A DNA stretch of 64,000 nucleotides from RGIG1927 sp045546275 (GTDB lineage Bacteria; Bacillota; Clostridia; UMGS1883): assembly GCA_045546275.1 (NCBI GenBank), contig JAZQCM010000033.1:1-64000 (forward strand). The letters are read 5' to 3'. Positions 49,317 through 58,674 of this stretch are shown one piece after another (position 1 is the stretch's first letter; every line of letters begins with the position of its first letter). Both the position numbers and the translations under genes were made by a program. Below the pieces are notes generated by a model. That model had not been told where the DNA came from and made no database searches. It was given only the letters and a program-made list of their open reading frames with translations.

Positions 49317-50570
49317 TTAGAACATTAAAATTAAGAACTGGCTTACCAGAACAACTGCAATAAGTGCAATGGGGTATGTAGCCGCATATGCTGCAGCAAC
49401 ATCCTCTGTACCTGCAACGTTAATAAGTGTGCCAAGTGCAGGAGTTGAGGTCATACCGCCTGTAAGAGAACCAAGGTTGTTTAAAAGAGGCATCTTCAAT
49501 ACATACTTTGCAAAGAGGAAACCTATGAACATGGGAACGATTGTCATAATAATACCATATACAAAGTACATGGGGTCAAAGTTTGCAACGAACTCCATAC
49601 CACCGGGGATACCTGCGCCCATAAGGAAAAGTACAAGACCCAATTCTCTGAAAAGCTTAAGTGTTGTAGATTCGGGCATAATGCTTATCTTGCCAATTCT
49701 TCCGAAGTGACCCAAAACAAGTGCCACAAGAAGACAACCGCCTGTTGTTGTGAGGGAGAAGCATGTGCCGGAAATACCGTCTGCGCTCATGGGGATTTTA
49801 ACCTTACCCACAATCATACCAAGCACTGCTGCTAAAGAGAATGCCGCAACGCCCATGTGGTCAAGGTGTAAAAGCTTAAGAACACTCTTCTTTTCAGCCT
49901 TTTCTTCGCTTATGGAAATAAGTGCTCTTTCCTTGTCCATGTCAGACTTCATTACCTTGGGAACAAGCTGAACGAAAAGCACAACGCCCAACACGCCGAA
50001 TATGTAAGCAATACCATGGCCTACACTTACAAGGCTCATGTATTCTTCTGCAACAGTTGCCTTAGCCGCACCAAATGCAGGAGTGGATGTAAGAGAGCCG
50101 GAAAGAAGACCAACAATCATAGCAACAAAGCCGTCAATGTCAGTAATTGAAGAGCCAAAGCCGAATACGTGCTTACCAAGCATAATACAACCAAGGGCAC
50201 CCAAGCCACCTGCAAGGATAATGATTAAGCCCAAAAGCACATAGCTCTTGAAGTTTCTCTTTAAATTGCCAAAAAACTTAGGACCTGCAATAAAGCCAAC
50301 GCTTGTTACAAAGAGAACAAGACCAAATGTTTCAATAACAGAAAGTGCTTCCTCCGCATAGCTCACACCGCCAACAACCAGCTGGTTTTCAAGCATTGTG
50401 GGGAAAAGTGCACCAAACAAAAGCGCAATAATAAATACACCTGCATCGCCCAAGGAAATACCCTTAATTGTGATACGACCAAGTGCGTAGCCTAAAAACA
50501 AAATTGCGAAAAGACAAAACATGAAGAATGTTATACCTGTTACAGGAATAACGCCACCGAATAAGTTCAT
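49317..50570 (-). CDS. AspT/YidE/YbjL-type membrane exchanger
   Basis: 417 residues, about ten membrane segments in two inverted halves, each carrying the family signature: LLSGSLTSTPAFGAA and GGMTSTPALGTL. Aspartate:alanine exchanger family members swap an amino acid or dicarboxylate for its decarboxylated product; unlike many relatives this one has no central TrkA-C domains. Substrate unknown. Own promoter and terminator, AAAGGTGAG ribosome binding site. Confidence 0.88.
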   Translation of the reverse strand: MNLFGGVIPVTGITFFMFCLFAILFLGYALGRITIKGISLGDAGVFIIALLFGALFPTMLENQLVVGGVSYAEEALSVIETFGLVLFVTSVGFIAGPKFFGNLKRNFKSYVLLGLIIILAGGLGALGCIMLGKHVFGFGSSITDIDGFVAMIVGLLSGSLTSTPAFGAAKATVAEEYMSLVSVGHGIAYIFGVLGVVLFVQLVPKVMKSDMDKERALISISEEKAEKKSVLKLLHLDHMGVAAFSLAAVLGMIVGKVKIPMSADGISGTCFSLTTTGGCLLVALVLGHFGRIGKISIMPESTTLKLFRELGLVLFLMGAGIPGGMEFVANFDPMYFVYGIIMTIVPMFIGFLFAKYVLKMPLLNNLGSLTGGMTSTPALGTLINVAGTEDVAAAYAATYPIALIAVVLVSQFLILMF

Positions 50571-50605
50571 ATATCTCTCACCTTTCTTTTTTTATTCCAC
50601 AGGTT

Positions 50606-50634
50606 ATTATAGTCTACATAAGAGATTTTGTCAA
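50606..50634 (-). promoter_or_regulatory. Sigma-A-like promoter of the AspT-type transporter gene
   Basis: TTGACA, 17-nt spacer, TATAAT: perfect consensus on the minus strand. Confidence 0.85.
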
Positions 50635-50695
50635 TTGTCAAACCATATAATTTTCAGTAAAAAGAATGTGTATTATGTTAATATTTATACAAAAA

Positions 50696-50717
50696 GCAGG
50701 TGCCAAAGGGCACCTGC
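50696..50717 (-). terminator. Intrinsic terminator of the htrA-like operon
   Basis: Nine-bp GC-rich stem GCAGGTGCC / GGCACCTGC with loop AAAG, then a U-tract on the minus strand, 6 nt after the stop codon. Confidence 0.92.
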
Positions 50718-50723
50718 CTAATA

Positions 50724-52625
50724 TTACTTAAGCTTAAATGTTCCTATGAATTTTTCAACGTCTTCTGCGCCTCTTGCAAAAGCAAACTCCTCGGTTTCGT
50801 CAAGCTGGAACATTACAACCTTCGTTCTGAGCTTGAGCACGTATACAGTTGAATAGTGCGATACTTCGTCGTCGTTTTCAGCCGGAACATGCAAAGTGAA
50901 CTTATAATAGGCATTGGAGTCAGAAACGCCCTCTGAGAGCTTTTCAACAACTTTTCCCTTTTGCTGTGCATACAATTCCTTAACAAAATCCTCAAGTTCA
51001 TGGGGTTTTGTTGCTGTGTTGACAACAACCATGGAAAGAGTGGAGCTTGTGTAGCTGTTCAAGAACACGGAAGCTTCACTTGTTGCAGATGTCTGCACGC
51101 CCAAACTAACCTCGCTCCACATTTCGTTAAGCTTCATTTCCCAATTGTTTGTAGAGGAGGTGTATTCACCATCTTCTCTCTTTTCCTTAAGCATAACACC
51201 AAATTCTTCGCTGTCAAGCTCTTCCACCTTCAAGGTTTCCATAACCTTTTTTAAAATACCGTCAGAGCCTTCGGGCTGATTGATGGTTACATTGTAGATA
51301 TAGTCACCCTTTTCAAAGTATATATCACACATACTATAGTTGCCGTCGGTAAGATTCTTTGTTCCGTAAACATAGTAATAGGCGTTTTCGCCTAAATCTA
51401 CTGTGGTGTATTTTGCAATGTCGCTTGTGTTGGTCTTTTCAAGGTTTGTATAAAGGTCGTGGAAGGTTTTGTCTTCAATTGCCATTTCCTTTGCGCCGTA
51501 GCCTTCGCCTTTGGAATACACACCAACAGTAACCTGAGTGGGGTCGTTCTTTTTATCTGATGCAAACCACATAAGGTTCATCCTGTCAGCCTGAACCTCG
51601 CTCATTGCTGCAGGAACCTTAAAGGAAATCTTCAAGTCTTCGTCCTTCACAAGACGGTAGCCGTCCTCTTCAACATTTGACAAATCGTGGGTCTGGTTAT
51701 CGTTTATATAGGCAGGCTTGAAGGATTCAATAATTGCAGTAAGTGAACGGATTTTTTCGTAGCCGGCAGGGCAGGTAAAGCACAAAACGTATGCCTTATT
51801 GTCCTTGTAAACGGCGAACACATCCATATATTCTTCTTTGTCTCTGCCAACAAGACGGAAGTAGTCGTTACCGTCGGCATCCTTTGTTTTTTCATCCTTT
51901 GAAAGAGTGAAAGCCGCCTTCATATCGTCACGCACTTCTCTATAATATGTATTATATTCCACAGTTTCATAATCAGGAAGAGTGTAAATGTTAATAGAAA
52001 ACTCAACGTCCTCGTCACCTTCAAAAAGGGTGTGGCTTCCGTCCAGATAACGGTCAGTCATCATCATATCTTTTGGGGTGAGCATAGCCCAGTTCCAATA
52101 GCTGTCACCGATTTTAGGAAGGTCTGTGGATGAGGAAATTGTGGTGTTTTCGCCCACAGTTTCCTTCACAACGGTAATTGCCTTAGTGTCATTGTCATAG
52201 CCAACAGTTGCACCAAAGGTTTCGGAAATAAATCTTAAGGGAACCATGGTTACACCGTTAGGACTTAAAACAGGTGCTTCGGGCAAGGTTTCGGTGTGAG
52301 TATTTACTGTTGCGTTCTTGTTTCCAATCTGAAGTGTAATATTTACATCGGGGTATTCAAGAATAATTTCCTTTGTGTCGTTAACCCAGGTTACACGGGC
52401 ACCAAAAGCCTCGGTAATAACACGAAGCGGAACAAGTGTTGTGCCTGCACCTGCAACGTAGGGTGTTTCAACACTTACGGGGTTAGAATTAATCATAAGA
52501 GTAGAGTCGCCAACCTTAAAGCTGATTTCAACCTTTTCGGGCAAATTCCATTCTTCTGCATTTGCAATGCTTACCATTGACAAAAGCATTATTGCAGCGA
52601 GTAATAAGCTTAAAAACCTTTTCAT
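50724..52625 (-). CDS. Secreted protein with two copper-amine-oxidase-N-type motifs
   Basis: 633 residues. Signal peptide 1-23 (ANA/E). Residues about 30-150 carry two repeats of the copper amine oxidase N-terminal type (TTLVPLRVITEAFGARVTW and VTMVPLRFISETFGATVGY), a wall-associated module in Clostridia, not an enzyme. Then a long acidic region (160-630) of alternating beta strands and lysine/glutamate-rich segments, with two similar halves but no recognised family. It follows the HtrA-like gene by 12 nt and ends at a strong terminator, so they form an operon; likely a surface protein whose folding or turnover is overseen by the protease (inference). AAGGAGA ribosome binding site. Confidence 0.82.
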   Translation of the reverse strand: MKRFLSLLLAAIMLLSMVSIANAEEWNLPEKVEISFKVGDSTLMINSNPVSVETPYVAGAGTTLVPLRVITEAFGARVTWVNDTKEIILEYPDVNITLQIGNKNATVNTHTETLPEAPVLSPNGVTMVPLRFISETFGATVGYDNDTKAITVVKETVGENTTISSSTDLPKIGDSYWNWAMLTPKDMMMTDRYLDGSHTLFEGDEDVEFSINIYTLPDYETVEYNTYYREVRDDMKAAFTLSKDEKTKDADGNDYFRLVGRDKEEYMDVFAVYKDNKAYVLCFTCPAGYEKIRSLTAIIESFKPAYINDNQTHDLSNVEEDGYRLVKDEDLKISFKVPAAMSEVQADRMNLMWFASDKKNDPTQVTVGVYSKGEGYGAKEMAIEDKTFHDLYTNLEKTNTSDIAKYTTVDLGENAYYYVYGTKNLTDGNYSMCDIYFEKGDYIYNVTINQPEGSDGILKKVMETLKVEELDSEEFGVMLKEKREDGEYTSSTNNWEMKLNEMWSEVSLGVQTSATSEASVFLNSYTSSTLSMVVVNTATKPHELEDFVKELYAQQKGKVVEKLSEGVSDSNAYYKFTLHVPAENDDEVSHYSTVYVLKLRTKVVMFQLDETEEFAFARGAEDVEKFIGTFKLK

Positions 52626-52637
52626 ATTTATCTCTCC

Positions 52638-53747
52638 TTAATTAATAGTCATTGTAATGGTCTGTGACTGTCCGTTTCTCACAAACGTAAACTCAACGCT
52701 TTTTCCGTCAAAGCTTTTTTTCAACGCTTCATTATAATCAGCCACGGAATGGACCTCGTAGCCGTTAACATGAGTAATCATGTCACCGCTTACAAGCTGT
52801 TCATTTTTTGAATAGGTTACCGTAAGACCCTTTTTGGTGGGAACGCCAATCTTACTTTCCCAGGATTCGGTAAAGGTTACCCCTGTTTCGGGACGAAGCA
52901 CCTTTCCGTATTTTTCAAATGAATTAAGAACATAATTGATTGTATCCACAGGGATTGAAAAGCTCATGCCCTCAACATCACTGCCAACGTACTTCAATGA
53001 ATTTATGCCCACCAATTCGCCCTTCATGTTAATAAGAGGACCACCCGAGTTTCCGCCATTGATTGCAACGTCAGACTGAGTGAAAAGATAATGTGCACCA
53101 ACACTTACCCCCACGCCCGAAACAATTCCCTTTGATGCGGAATTCATGTGCCTTACGGAAAGTGGTGTTCCGATTGCAATAACGCTTTGGCCCACCTTAA
53201 GGCTGTGCTCACTTGCAAAGGTTATAGGCTTTAGACCAAGCTTATTAATTTTCACCACTGCCAGATCGCTTGTTTCGTCAATATATTGAACAGTTCCGCT
53301 GTAGGTGTCACCATTGCCGAAAATAACGGTGAGGTTCTGAATGTCCTTTACAACATGGGCATTTGTAAGTATTGTTCCGTTACTCTTAATAACAACACCT
53401 GCGCCATGAGCATAAAGCTCGTTATAATCCTGTGCATTCTGCGAAAGATAAGGCGAAGAGTAGTTGCCCACAATTGTCACAACACTTTCGCTTACATTTT
53501 TGATAGTGTTTATTACAATATCATCCTCGCTTTGTTCAACAATCGCACTTCTCGTGCTGTTATCCCATTGAACCGAAGCGCCCAGAGTTTCACTCACAGC
53601 TCTTAACGGCACATAAACCCTGTCGTCGATTATATAAGCCTGGCTGTCTATCTTTTGTCCGTTCACATATACATTTGCATCCTGCGCGTTTGCTGTAAGT
53701 CCAACACTTAAAAGCGCAAGAACAACTGCACCGACTTTTTTAATCAT
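52638..53747 (-). CDS. HtrA/DegP-like secreted serine protease with N-terminal CuAO-N-type domain
   Basis: 369 residues. Signal peptide 1-21; CuAO-N-type domain (about 24-72, VPLRAVSETLGASVQW); trypsin-like domain with complete triad H131 (TNAHVV), D161 (TSDLAVV) and S234 (NGGNSGGPL); and a C-terminal PDZ domain (about 285-365). Quality control of exported proteins. Ordinary Gram-positive HtrA proteins are membrane-anchored; this one has a cleavable signal and a wall-type domain. ATG 53747 gives the signal peptide; AAGGA 9 nt upstream. Cotranscribed with the next gene, which bears the same N-terminal domain type. Confidence 0.92.
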   Translation of the reverse strand: MIKKVGAVVLALLSVGLTANAQDANVYVNGQKIDSQAYIIDDRVYVPLRAVSETLGASVQWDNSTRSAIVEQSEDDIVINTIKNVSESVVTIVGNYSSPYLSQNAQDYNELYAHGAGVVIKSNGTILTNAHVVKDIQNLTVIFGNGDTYSGTVQYIDETSDLAVVKINKLGLKPITFASEHSLKVGQSVIAIGTPLSVRHMNSASKGIVSGVGVSVGAHYLFTQSDVAINGGNSGGPLINMKGELVGINSLKYVGSDVEGMSFSIPVDTINYVLNSFEKYGKVLRPETGVTFTESWESKIGVPTKKGLTVTYSKNEQLVSGDMITHVNGYEVHSVADYNEALKKSFDGKSVEFTFVRNGQSQTITMTIN

Positions 53748-53778
53748 GTATTTCAATCCTTTATTATTTATTAAATCT

Positions 53779-53807
53779 ATTGTATAGCCCCTGCAAATCC
53801 TTGTCAA
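53779..53807 (-). promoter_or_regulatory. Sigma-A-like promoter of the htrA-like operon
   Basis: TTGACA, 17-nt spacer, TACAAT on the minus strand. Confidence 0.8.
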
Positions 53808-53841
53808 TACAATTTGCAAAAACGGTCCTGAAAAATAAAAA

Positions 53842-53863
53842 AAGGGCAGGAAATCCTACCCTA
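53842..53863 (-). terminator. Intrinsic terminator overlapping the stop of the SLC13-type permease gene
   Basis: Minus-strand stem AGGGTAGG / CCTGCCCT (one G-U pair), followed by a T-rich tract. The stop codon (53856-53858) lies inside the stem. Confidence 0.75.
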
Positions 53864-54995
53864 TAAGAAGCATTGCTCCTGTTAATATTATTACAAATGC
53901 AAAGTTGAAGGCTGAAAACAGCGCAATGTATTTTATTGCATTTTTCTTGCCCTTTTGCCTTTTTGTGTATTCACGGAGTGTTATGAGGCTTGCAAGGGAT
54001 GCAATGAGTGTTCCCGCACCGCCAATGTTCACGCCCCACAAAAGCTCACGATAATTATTTGTAAACTGGCTCAAAAGTATTGCACTTGGCACATTACTTA
54101 TCACCTGGCAGGACAAAACACTCACAATCAATGTGCTTTTTTCCAGAAGGTGGGAGAAAAACTCCTTAACCAATTCAATTCTGCCCATGTTCCCCGCAAA
54201 AACGAAGAAAAAGGCAAATGTGAACAAAAGTGGATAATCCACCTTTTTCAGGGCATACTTATCCATATAGAAAATACTTACCGCAATCACAACAAGACCT
54301 ATCTGATAGGGCATAAAGCGGAAAACCATCATGATTGAAAGAGCAAATAATAAAAGATAAATTGCAGTTTTTCCCGGCGGAAGAATAATTTCCTCGTCCT
54401 CAATTGTAAGCTCCTCTTTTTTAACAAAAAGACAGCATATGGTTATAAGCACAATTGCAATTACAAAGGGCGGCGCCATTATGCCCATAAATTCGCCGGT
54501 TGGTATGTTGAACTTTGTGTACAAAAACAAGTTCTGGGGATTGCCAAAGGGGGTTAACATACCGCCTAAGTTTGCGGCAATGTTTTGCATTATGAAAACA
54601 AATGCCATGTACTTTTCCTTGCCGGTACTTCTTAAAACGTAGTAGCCAAGTGGCAAAAAGGTTAAAAGTGCCATGTCGTTTGCAATGAGCATTGAGCCAA
54701 TGAAGGTTATGTACACAAGTGCTAAAATACAGTTTCGGGTGTTTTTAAAAATCTTTACAATGCTTGATGCAATTTTGTAGAAAAACCTTAAATTTCTCAG
54801 CGCTCTTACCACTGCAAGCACAGAAAAAAGACATGCTAAGGTTTTAAAGTCAAAATAAGAAATATATTCCTTGTCAGGCGGTACTATAAAAGAAGTTATT
54901 ACAGCTGCAAAAAATGCAATTACCGTAACGGTGTTTTTTCTGGTGAAGTTTTTTGCTTTTCTTGCCGCCTTTTTACAAAAAGTTACTAATGTCAT
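53856..54995 (-). CDS. SLC13/ArsB-CitM superfamily membrane permease
   Basis: 379 residues, about ten transmembrane helices. Family motif IAANLGGMLTPFGNPQNLFL and the NDMALLTFLPL helix pair are of the ion transporter superfamily that includes arsenite pumps and dicarboxylate/Na symporters. Substrate not assignable. ATG 54995 is chosen for the GGGGTGAT box just upstream; further upstream in-frame codons cross the promoter. Divergent from the ZIP gene with face-to-face promoters. Confidence 0.82.
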   Translation of the reverse strand: MTLVTFCKKAARKAKNFTRKNTVTVIAFFAAVITSFIVPPDKEYISYFDFKTLACLFSVLAVVRALRNLRFFYKIASSIVKIFKNTRNCILALVYITFIGSMLIANDMALLTFLPLGYYVLRSTGKEKYMAFVFIMQNIAANLGGMLTPFGNPQNLFLYTKFNIPTGEFMGIMAPPFVIAIVLITICCLFVKKEELTIEDEEIILPPGKTAIYLLLFALSIMMVFRFMPYQIGLVVIAVSIFYMDKYALKKVDYPLLFTFAFFFVFAGNMGRIELVKEFFSHLLEKSTLIVSVLSCQVISNVPSAILLSQFTNNYRELLWGVNIGGAGTLIASLASLITLREYTKRQKGKKNAIKYIALFSAFNFAFVIILTGAMLLIG

Positions 54996-55017
54996 GCTAT
55001 CACCCCAAATCTCCCGT

Positions 55018-55046
55018 ATTTTATCACATTGTTTTTTTACAGTCAA
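55018..55046 (-). promoter_or_regulatory. Sigma-A-like promoter of the SLC13-type permease gene
   Basis: TTGACT, 17-nt spacer, TAAAAT on the minus strand. Its -35 is 8 nt from the -35 of the divergent ZIP promoter. Confidence 0.75.
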
Positions 55047-55053
55047 TAAACAG

Positions 55054-55082
55054 TTGCAAATATATTTTTTTAATGATAAGAT
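55054..55082 (+). promoter_or_regulatory. Sigma-A-like promoter of the ZIP-rubrerythrin operon
   Basis: TTGCAA, 17-nt spacer, TAAGAT. The divergent pair leaves little room for separate operators. Confidence 0.65.
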
Positions 55083-55102
55083 AAATATAAAGGAGTGATT
55101 TT

Positions 55103-55849
55103 ATGCAAATGGTACTTCTTACTGCCTTAGGCGTGGGCGGAGCAACAGTTTTTGGGGCAATTATCGGATTTTTGTTCAAAAACATGTCCCACAGGTTTTC
55201 GGACATGATTTTGTCCTTTGCAGCAGGGGTTATGCTGTCGGCAGCGGTGATTGGTCTTGTTTTGCCGTCACTTGAATACTCCAATGTGTTTATAACAATT
55301 CTGGGTATTTTCTCAGGGGCACTTTTTTTGAACGTTATTGACAAGTTTGTTCCCCACCTTCATTCCTTCACAGGAGTTAATGAGGAGCAACACCCCGAAA
55401 AAAATGAAAAGCTTAACAAAATACTTCTTTTTGTTCTTGCGATTGCAATACATAACTTTCCCGAGGGCATTGCCGCAGGCGTTGGCTTTGGTAGCGGCAA
55501 TATTCATCAGGCTCTTTTAGTGGCAGGTGGTATTGCACTGCAGAACATTCCCGAGGGTATGGTTATTATAGCTCCCATGCTTTCCATTGGTATGAGTGCA
55601 AAAAGAACCTTTGTATGTGCCCTTTTAACAGGGGTTGTGGAGGTTATCGGCACATTCATCGGCTATGGTGCAGTTTCCCTTTCACTTTCAATTCTTCCCT
55701 TTGCCCTTGCCTTTGCAGGCGGCACAATGATTTACGTAATCAGCGATGAAATGATTCCCGAAACACACCACGGCGACGAAAGCCATGTGACCTATGCGCT
55801 TTTAGCAGGCTTTTGTCTTATGCTTTTGTTCGATTTTTATTTAGGCTAA
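55103..55849 (+). CDS. ZIP-family divalent metal transporter
   Basis: 248 residues, eight transmembrane helices, with the binuclear metal site motifs HNFPEG and QNIPEG in helices 4 and 5 and a short cytosolic loop between helices 3 and 4. ZupT-like; imports zinc, iron or manganese. It stands before rubrerythrin, which needs iron, with a 27-nt gap, so iron supply is a reasonable guess. AAGGAG ribosome binding site. Confidence 0.9.
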   Translation: MQMVLLTALGVGGATVFGAIIGFLFKNMSHRFSDMILSFAAGVMLSAAVIGLVLPSLEYSNVFITILGIFSGALFLNVIDKFVPHLHSFTGVNEEQHPEKNEKLNKILLFVLAIAIHNFPEGIAAGVGFGSGNIHQALLVAGGIALQNIPEGMVIIAPMLSIGMSAKRTFVCALLTGVVEVIGTFIGYGAVSLSLSILPFALAFAGGTMIYVISDEMIPETHHGDESHVTYALLAGFCLMLLFDFYLG

Positions 55850-55876
55850 TTTTTTATCAATAAGGAGGACATTAAT

Positions 55877-56413
55877 ATGTCAAAGTATCAGGGTACACAA
55901 ACAGAAAAAAATCTCATGGCAGCCTTTTCGGGGGAATCCGAAGCAAGAAACAAATACACCTATTTTGCCTCCGTTGCAAAAAAGCAGGGATTTGAGCAGA
56001 TTGCGGCGCTTTTCTTAAAAACTGCCGACAACGAAAAGGAGCATGCAAAAATGTGGTTCAAGGAGCTTGAAGGCATTGGCGACACAGCCGAAAACCTTGC
56101 CTCCGCTGCTGCAGGAGAAAACTACGAATGGACCGACATGTACGACGGCTTTGCAAAAACTGCCGAGGAAGAAGGCTTCCATGAATTGGCTCAGAAGTTC
56201 CGCCTTGTGGCACAGGTTGAAAAGCACCACGAAGAAAGATACCGTGCTCTTTTAAAGAATGTTGAAACACAGGAAGTATTTAAAAAGAGCGAGGTTAAGG
56301 TTTGGGAATGCAGAAACTGCGGTCACATTGTTGTTGGCATAGAAGCACCCCAGGTTTGCCCCACCTGTAATCATCCTCAGAGCTATTTTGAAATTCACGC
56401 TGAAAATTATTAA
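55877..56413 (+). CDS. rbr: Rubrerythrin
   Basis: 178 residues: a four-helix ferritin-like diiron domain (GESEARNKY and EEx..H ligands: NEKEHAKM, EKHHEERY) and a C-terminal rubredoxin-like domain (CRNCGH and CPTCNHPQSYF). Reduces hydrogen peroxide to water in the cytosol of anaerobes. Second gene of the ZIP operon; strong AAGGAGG ribosome binding site. Confidence 0.97.
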   Translation: MSKYQGTQTEKNLMAAFSGESEARNKYTYFASVAKKQGFEQIAALFLKTADNEKEHAKMWFKELEGIGDTAENLASAAAGENYEWTDMYDGFAKTAEEEGFHELAQKFRLVAQVEKHHEERYRALLKNVETQEVFKKSEVKVWECRNCGHIVVGIEAPQVCPTCNHPQSYFEIHAENY

Positions 56414-56417
56414 TTAT

Positions 56418-56445
56418 AATACGCCGGGTTTATTCCCGGCGTATT
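56418..56445 (+). terminator. Intrinsic terminator after rubrerythrin
   Basis: Eleven-bp stem AATACGCCGGG / CCCGGCGTATT with a 6-nt loop and a T-tract. Confidence 0.9.
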
Positions 56446-56448
56446 TTC

Positions 56449-56477
56449 TTGACAAAAGCATATTCCTATTATAGAAT
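56449..56477 (+). promoter_or_regulatory. Sigma-A-like promoter of mntP
   Basis: TTGACA, 17-nt spacer, TAGAAT, directly after the terminator. The leader is about 20 nt, so no yybP-ykoY manganese riboswitch is present. Confidence 0.8.
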
Positions 56478-56497
56478 TACCTTTCGGAGGGATACAT

Positions 56498-57058
56498 ATG
56501 AGTTTATGGGAATTGTTTGTTATTGCCGTTGGTCTTTCCATGGACGCCTTTGCGGTTGCAGTTTGTAAGGGGCTTTCCGTTGGACAGGCAAAATTCAAGC
56601 ACCTTTTAACAGCAGGTTTATATTTTGGCTTTTTCCAGGCTATAATGCCTTTAATAGGTTTTTTTATTGGCGTAAGCTTTCAGTCAACAGTTGAATTTAT
56701 TGACCATTGGATTGCCTTTATACTTTTAGCCTTCATTGGCTTTAACATGATTAAGGAATCTTTAGGTGATGACGAGGAGCTGGATGCTTCCTTTTCAGTT
56801 GCGGCAATGCTACCTTTGGCAATTGCCACAAGCATCGACGCCTTGGCAACAGGCGTGTCCTATGCCTTTTTCCCTAACTTTCACATTGTGCCGGCAGTTA
56901 TCTTCATTGGCGTTACAACCTTTGTTCTTTCTGCAATCGGTGTGTACATGGGTAGTCACTTCGGCACAAAATACCGTGCAAAGTCCGAAATGGCAGGGGG
57001 CATAATTTTAATTGCCATGGGACTTAAAATATTACTTGAGCATTTGAATATTATATAA
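56498..57058 (+). CDS. mntP: Manganese efflux pump MntP
   Basis: 186 residues, six transmembrane helices in two inverted halves with the conserved acidic motifs SMDAFAVAVCKG and SIDALATGVS. Exports excess Mn(II). The usual manganese riboswitch is missing, so regulation must differ. CGGAGGG ribosome binding site. Confidence 0.93.
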   Translation: MSLWELFVIAVGLSMDAFAVAVCKGLSVGQAKFKHLLTAGLYFGFFQAIMPLIGFFIGVSFQSTVEFIDHWIAFILLAFIGFNMIKESLGDDEELDASFSVAAMLPLAIATSIDALATGVSYAFFPNFHIVPAVIFIGVTTFVLSAIGVYMGSHFGTKYRAKSEMAGGIILIAMGLKILLEHLNII

Positions 57059-57093
57059 AAAGACTCTATCGCTTATCTGCGATAGAGTCTTTT
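57058..57093. terminator. Bidirectional terminator overlapping the DUF1846 stop
   Basis: Fifteen-bp perfect stem AAAAGACTCTATCGC / GCGATAGAGTCTTTT between mntP (+) and the DUF1846 gene (-). It contains the last codons and stop of the latter. Confidence 0.92.
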
Positions 57094-58557
57094 ATATTCG
57101 TATTTAGGTTCACAGCTTACATTAATGCCAAGTCGTCTTAAAAGCATTTCATCCTCGTCGGACAAAATTACCGAAAAGTGTGCATCACTGCCGCGAAGGT
57201 TACTTAATTGCTCTGTTGCCTTTTTGGCAAGGGGGTCGGTCTGAGCGGAAACTGTTAAAGCCATTAAAACCTCATCTGTGTGAAGACGGGGGTTTTTGTG
57301 CTGTAAATACTGGGTTTTTAAGTCACAAATGGGCTTTAAAACGCTTTCGGCAATAAGCTCAACTGAGTCATCAATACCGCCTAAAGCTTTGAGCGAATTT
57401 AATAAAAGCGCACTTGCCGCACCTAAGGTGGAGCTTGTTTTGCCTGTTATAACCCTTCCGTCGGAAAGCACCAATGCGCCTGCAGGAGCACCTGTTGCTT
57501 TTTCCTTTTGCATTGCCGCACCAATTGCAGGGAACAAGCTTTCGGTAATACCGCTCTGGTTCATTAAAACCTCAATTTTTCTCACCTGAGTTTCGTCGCC
57601 CAAGCCTTTAAGACGGTTTACACAAGCTGTATAATAGCGCCTTAAAATTTCCATTTTAGAGGCTTCACAGCAAATTTCATCATCCACAATGCAGTTGCCC
57701 ACCATGTTAACGCCCATGTCGGTAGGCGACTTGTAGGGGCAATCACCTTGAATTTTTTCAAAAATGGTGCTTAAAACAGGGAAAATTTCAACGTCACGGT
57801 TGTAGTTTACCGCAGTTTCCCCATAAGCTTCAAGGTGGAAGGGGTCAATCATATTAATATCGTTCAAATCTGCTGTAGCCGCTTCGTAGGCAAGGTTTAC
57901 AGGGTGCTTTAAGGGAATGTTCCATATGGGGAAGGTTTCAAACTTTGCATAGCCTGCGGTAATACCACGCTTGTGGTCATGATAAAGCTGACTTAAGCAG
58001 GTTGCCATTTTGCCGCTACCGGGACCGGGTGCAGTTACAACAACAAGTGAACGTGATGTTTCGATATATTCGTTCTGTCCGAGGCCCTCCTCGGAAACAA
58101 TGTGGGGTATGTCATAGGGATAGCCTTCAATGGGGTAGTGCTTGTAGCATTTAATGCCTAAATCCGACAAATGCTTTAAGAACACGTTTGCAGAGCTTTG
58201 GTTTGTGTAGCGTGTTAAAACAACGCTTCCAACAAACAAACCAAGTTCACGGAAGGTGTCAATAAGGCGTAAAACGTCATCGTCGTATGTAATGCCCAAG
58301 TCACCGCGGATTTTATTGGACTCAATATCTGCCGCATTAATTGTTATTACAATTTCAACATCGTCCTTAAGTTGCTGAAGCATGCGCATTTTGCTGTCGG
58401 GTTCAAAGCCGGGGAGCACTCGTGATGCATGAAAATCGTCAAACAGCTTGCCGCCAAATTCCAGATAAAGCTTACCGCCAAATTGATTTATGCGCTTTCT
58501 TATCTGCTCTGACTGGGTTTCAAGATATTTCTGATTATCAAAGCCTATTCGTTTCAC
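57073..58557 (-). CDS. DUF1846 (UPF0371) family protein
   Basis: 494 residues, full length for this conserved family of unknown function. Contains KIRGDLGITYDDDVLRLID, VVTAPGPGSGKMATCLSQLY (a nucleotide-binding-like glycine-rich loop) and a C-terminal SDAHFSVILSDEDE region. Cytosolic, forming multimers in solved structures. The GTG start at 58557 is preceded by GGGGGTG. Monocistronic. Confidence 0.9.
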   Translation of the reverse strand: MKRIGFDNQKYLETQSEQIRKRINQFGGKLYLEFGGKLFDDFHASRVLPGFEPDSKMRMLQQLKDDVEIVITINAADIESNKIRGDLGITYDDDVLRLIDTFRELGLFVGSVVLTRYTNQSSANVFLKHLSDLGIKCYKHYPIEGYPYDIPHIVSEEGLGQNEYIETSRSLVVVTAPGPGSGKMATCLSQLYHDHKRGITAGYAKFETFPIWNIPLKHPVNLAYEAATADLNDINMIDPFHLEAYGETAVNYNRDVEIFPVLSTIFEKIQGDCPYKSPTDMGVNMVGNCIVDDEICCEASKMEILRRYYTACVNRLKGLGDETQVRKIEVLMNQSGITESLFPAIGAAMQKEKATGAPAGALVLSDGRVITGKTSSTLGAASALLLNSLKALGGIDDSVELIAESVLKPICDLKTQYLQHKNPRLHTDEVLMALTVSAQTDPLAKKATEQLSNLRGSDAHFSVILSDEDEMLLRRLGINVSCEPKYEYKRLYRR

Positions 58558-58674
58558 AATTCACACCCCCAAAAAAACTAACGTATATAGTATATCAAAT
58601 TTTACTTAAATATAAAAGCCTTATTTTTAATTTTTTCAATTATTTTTTAAAACTTTTCAAAAACTGTCAATTTC

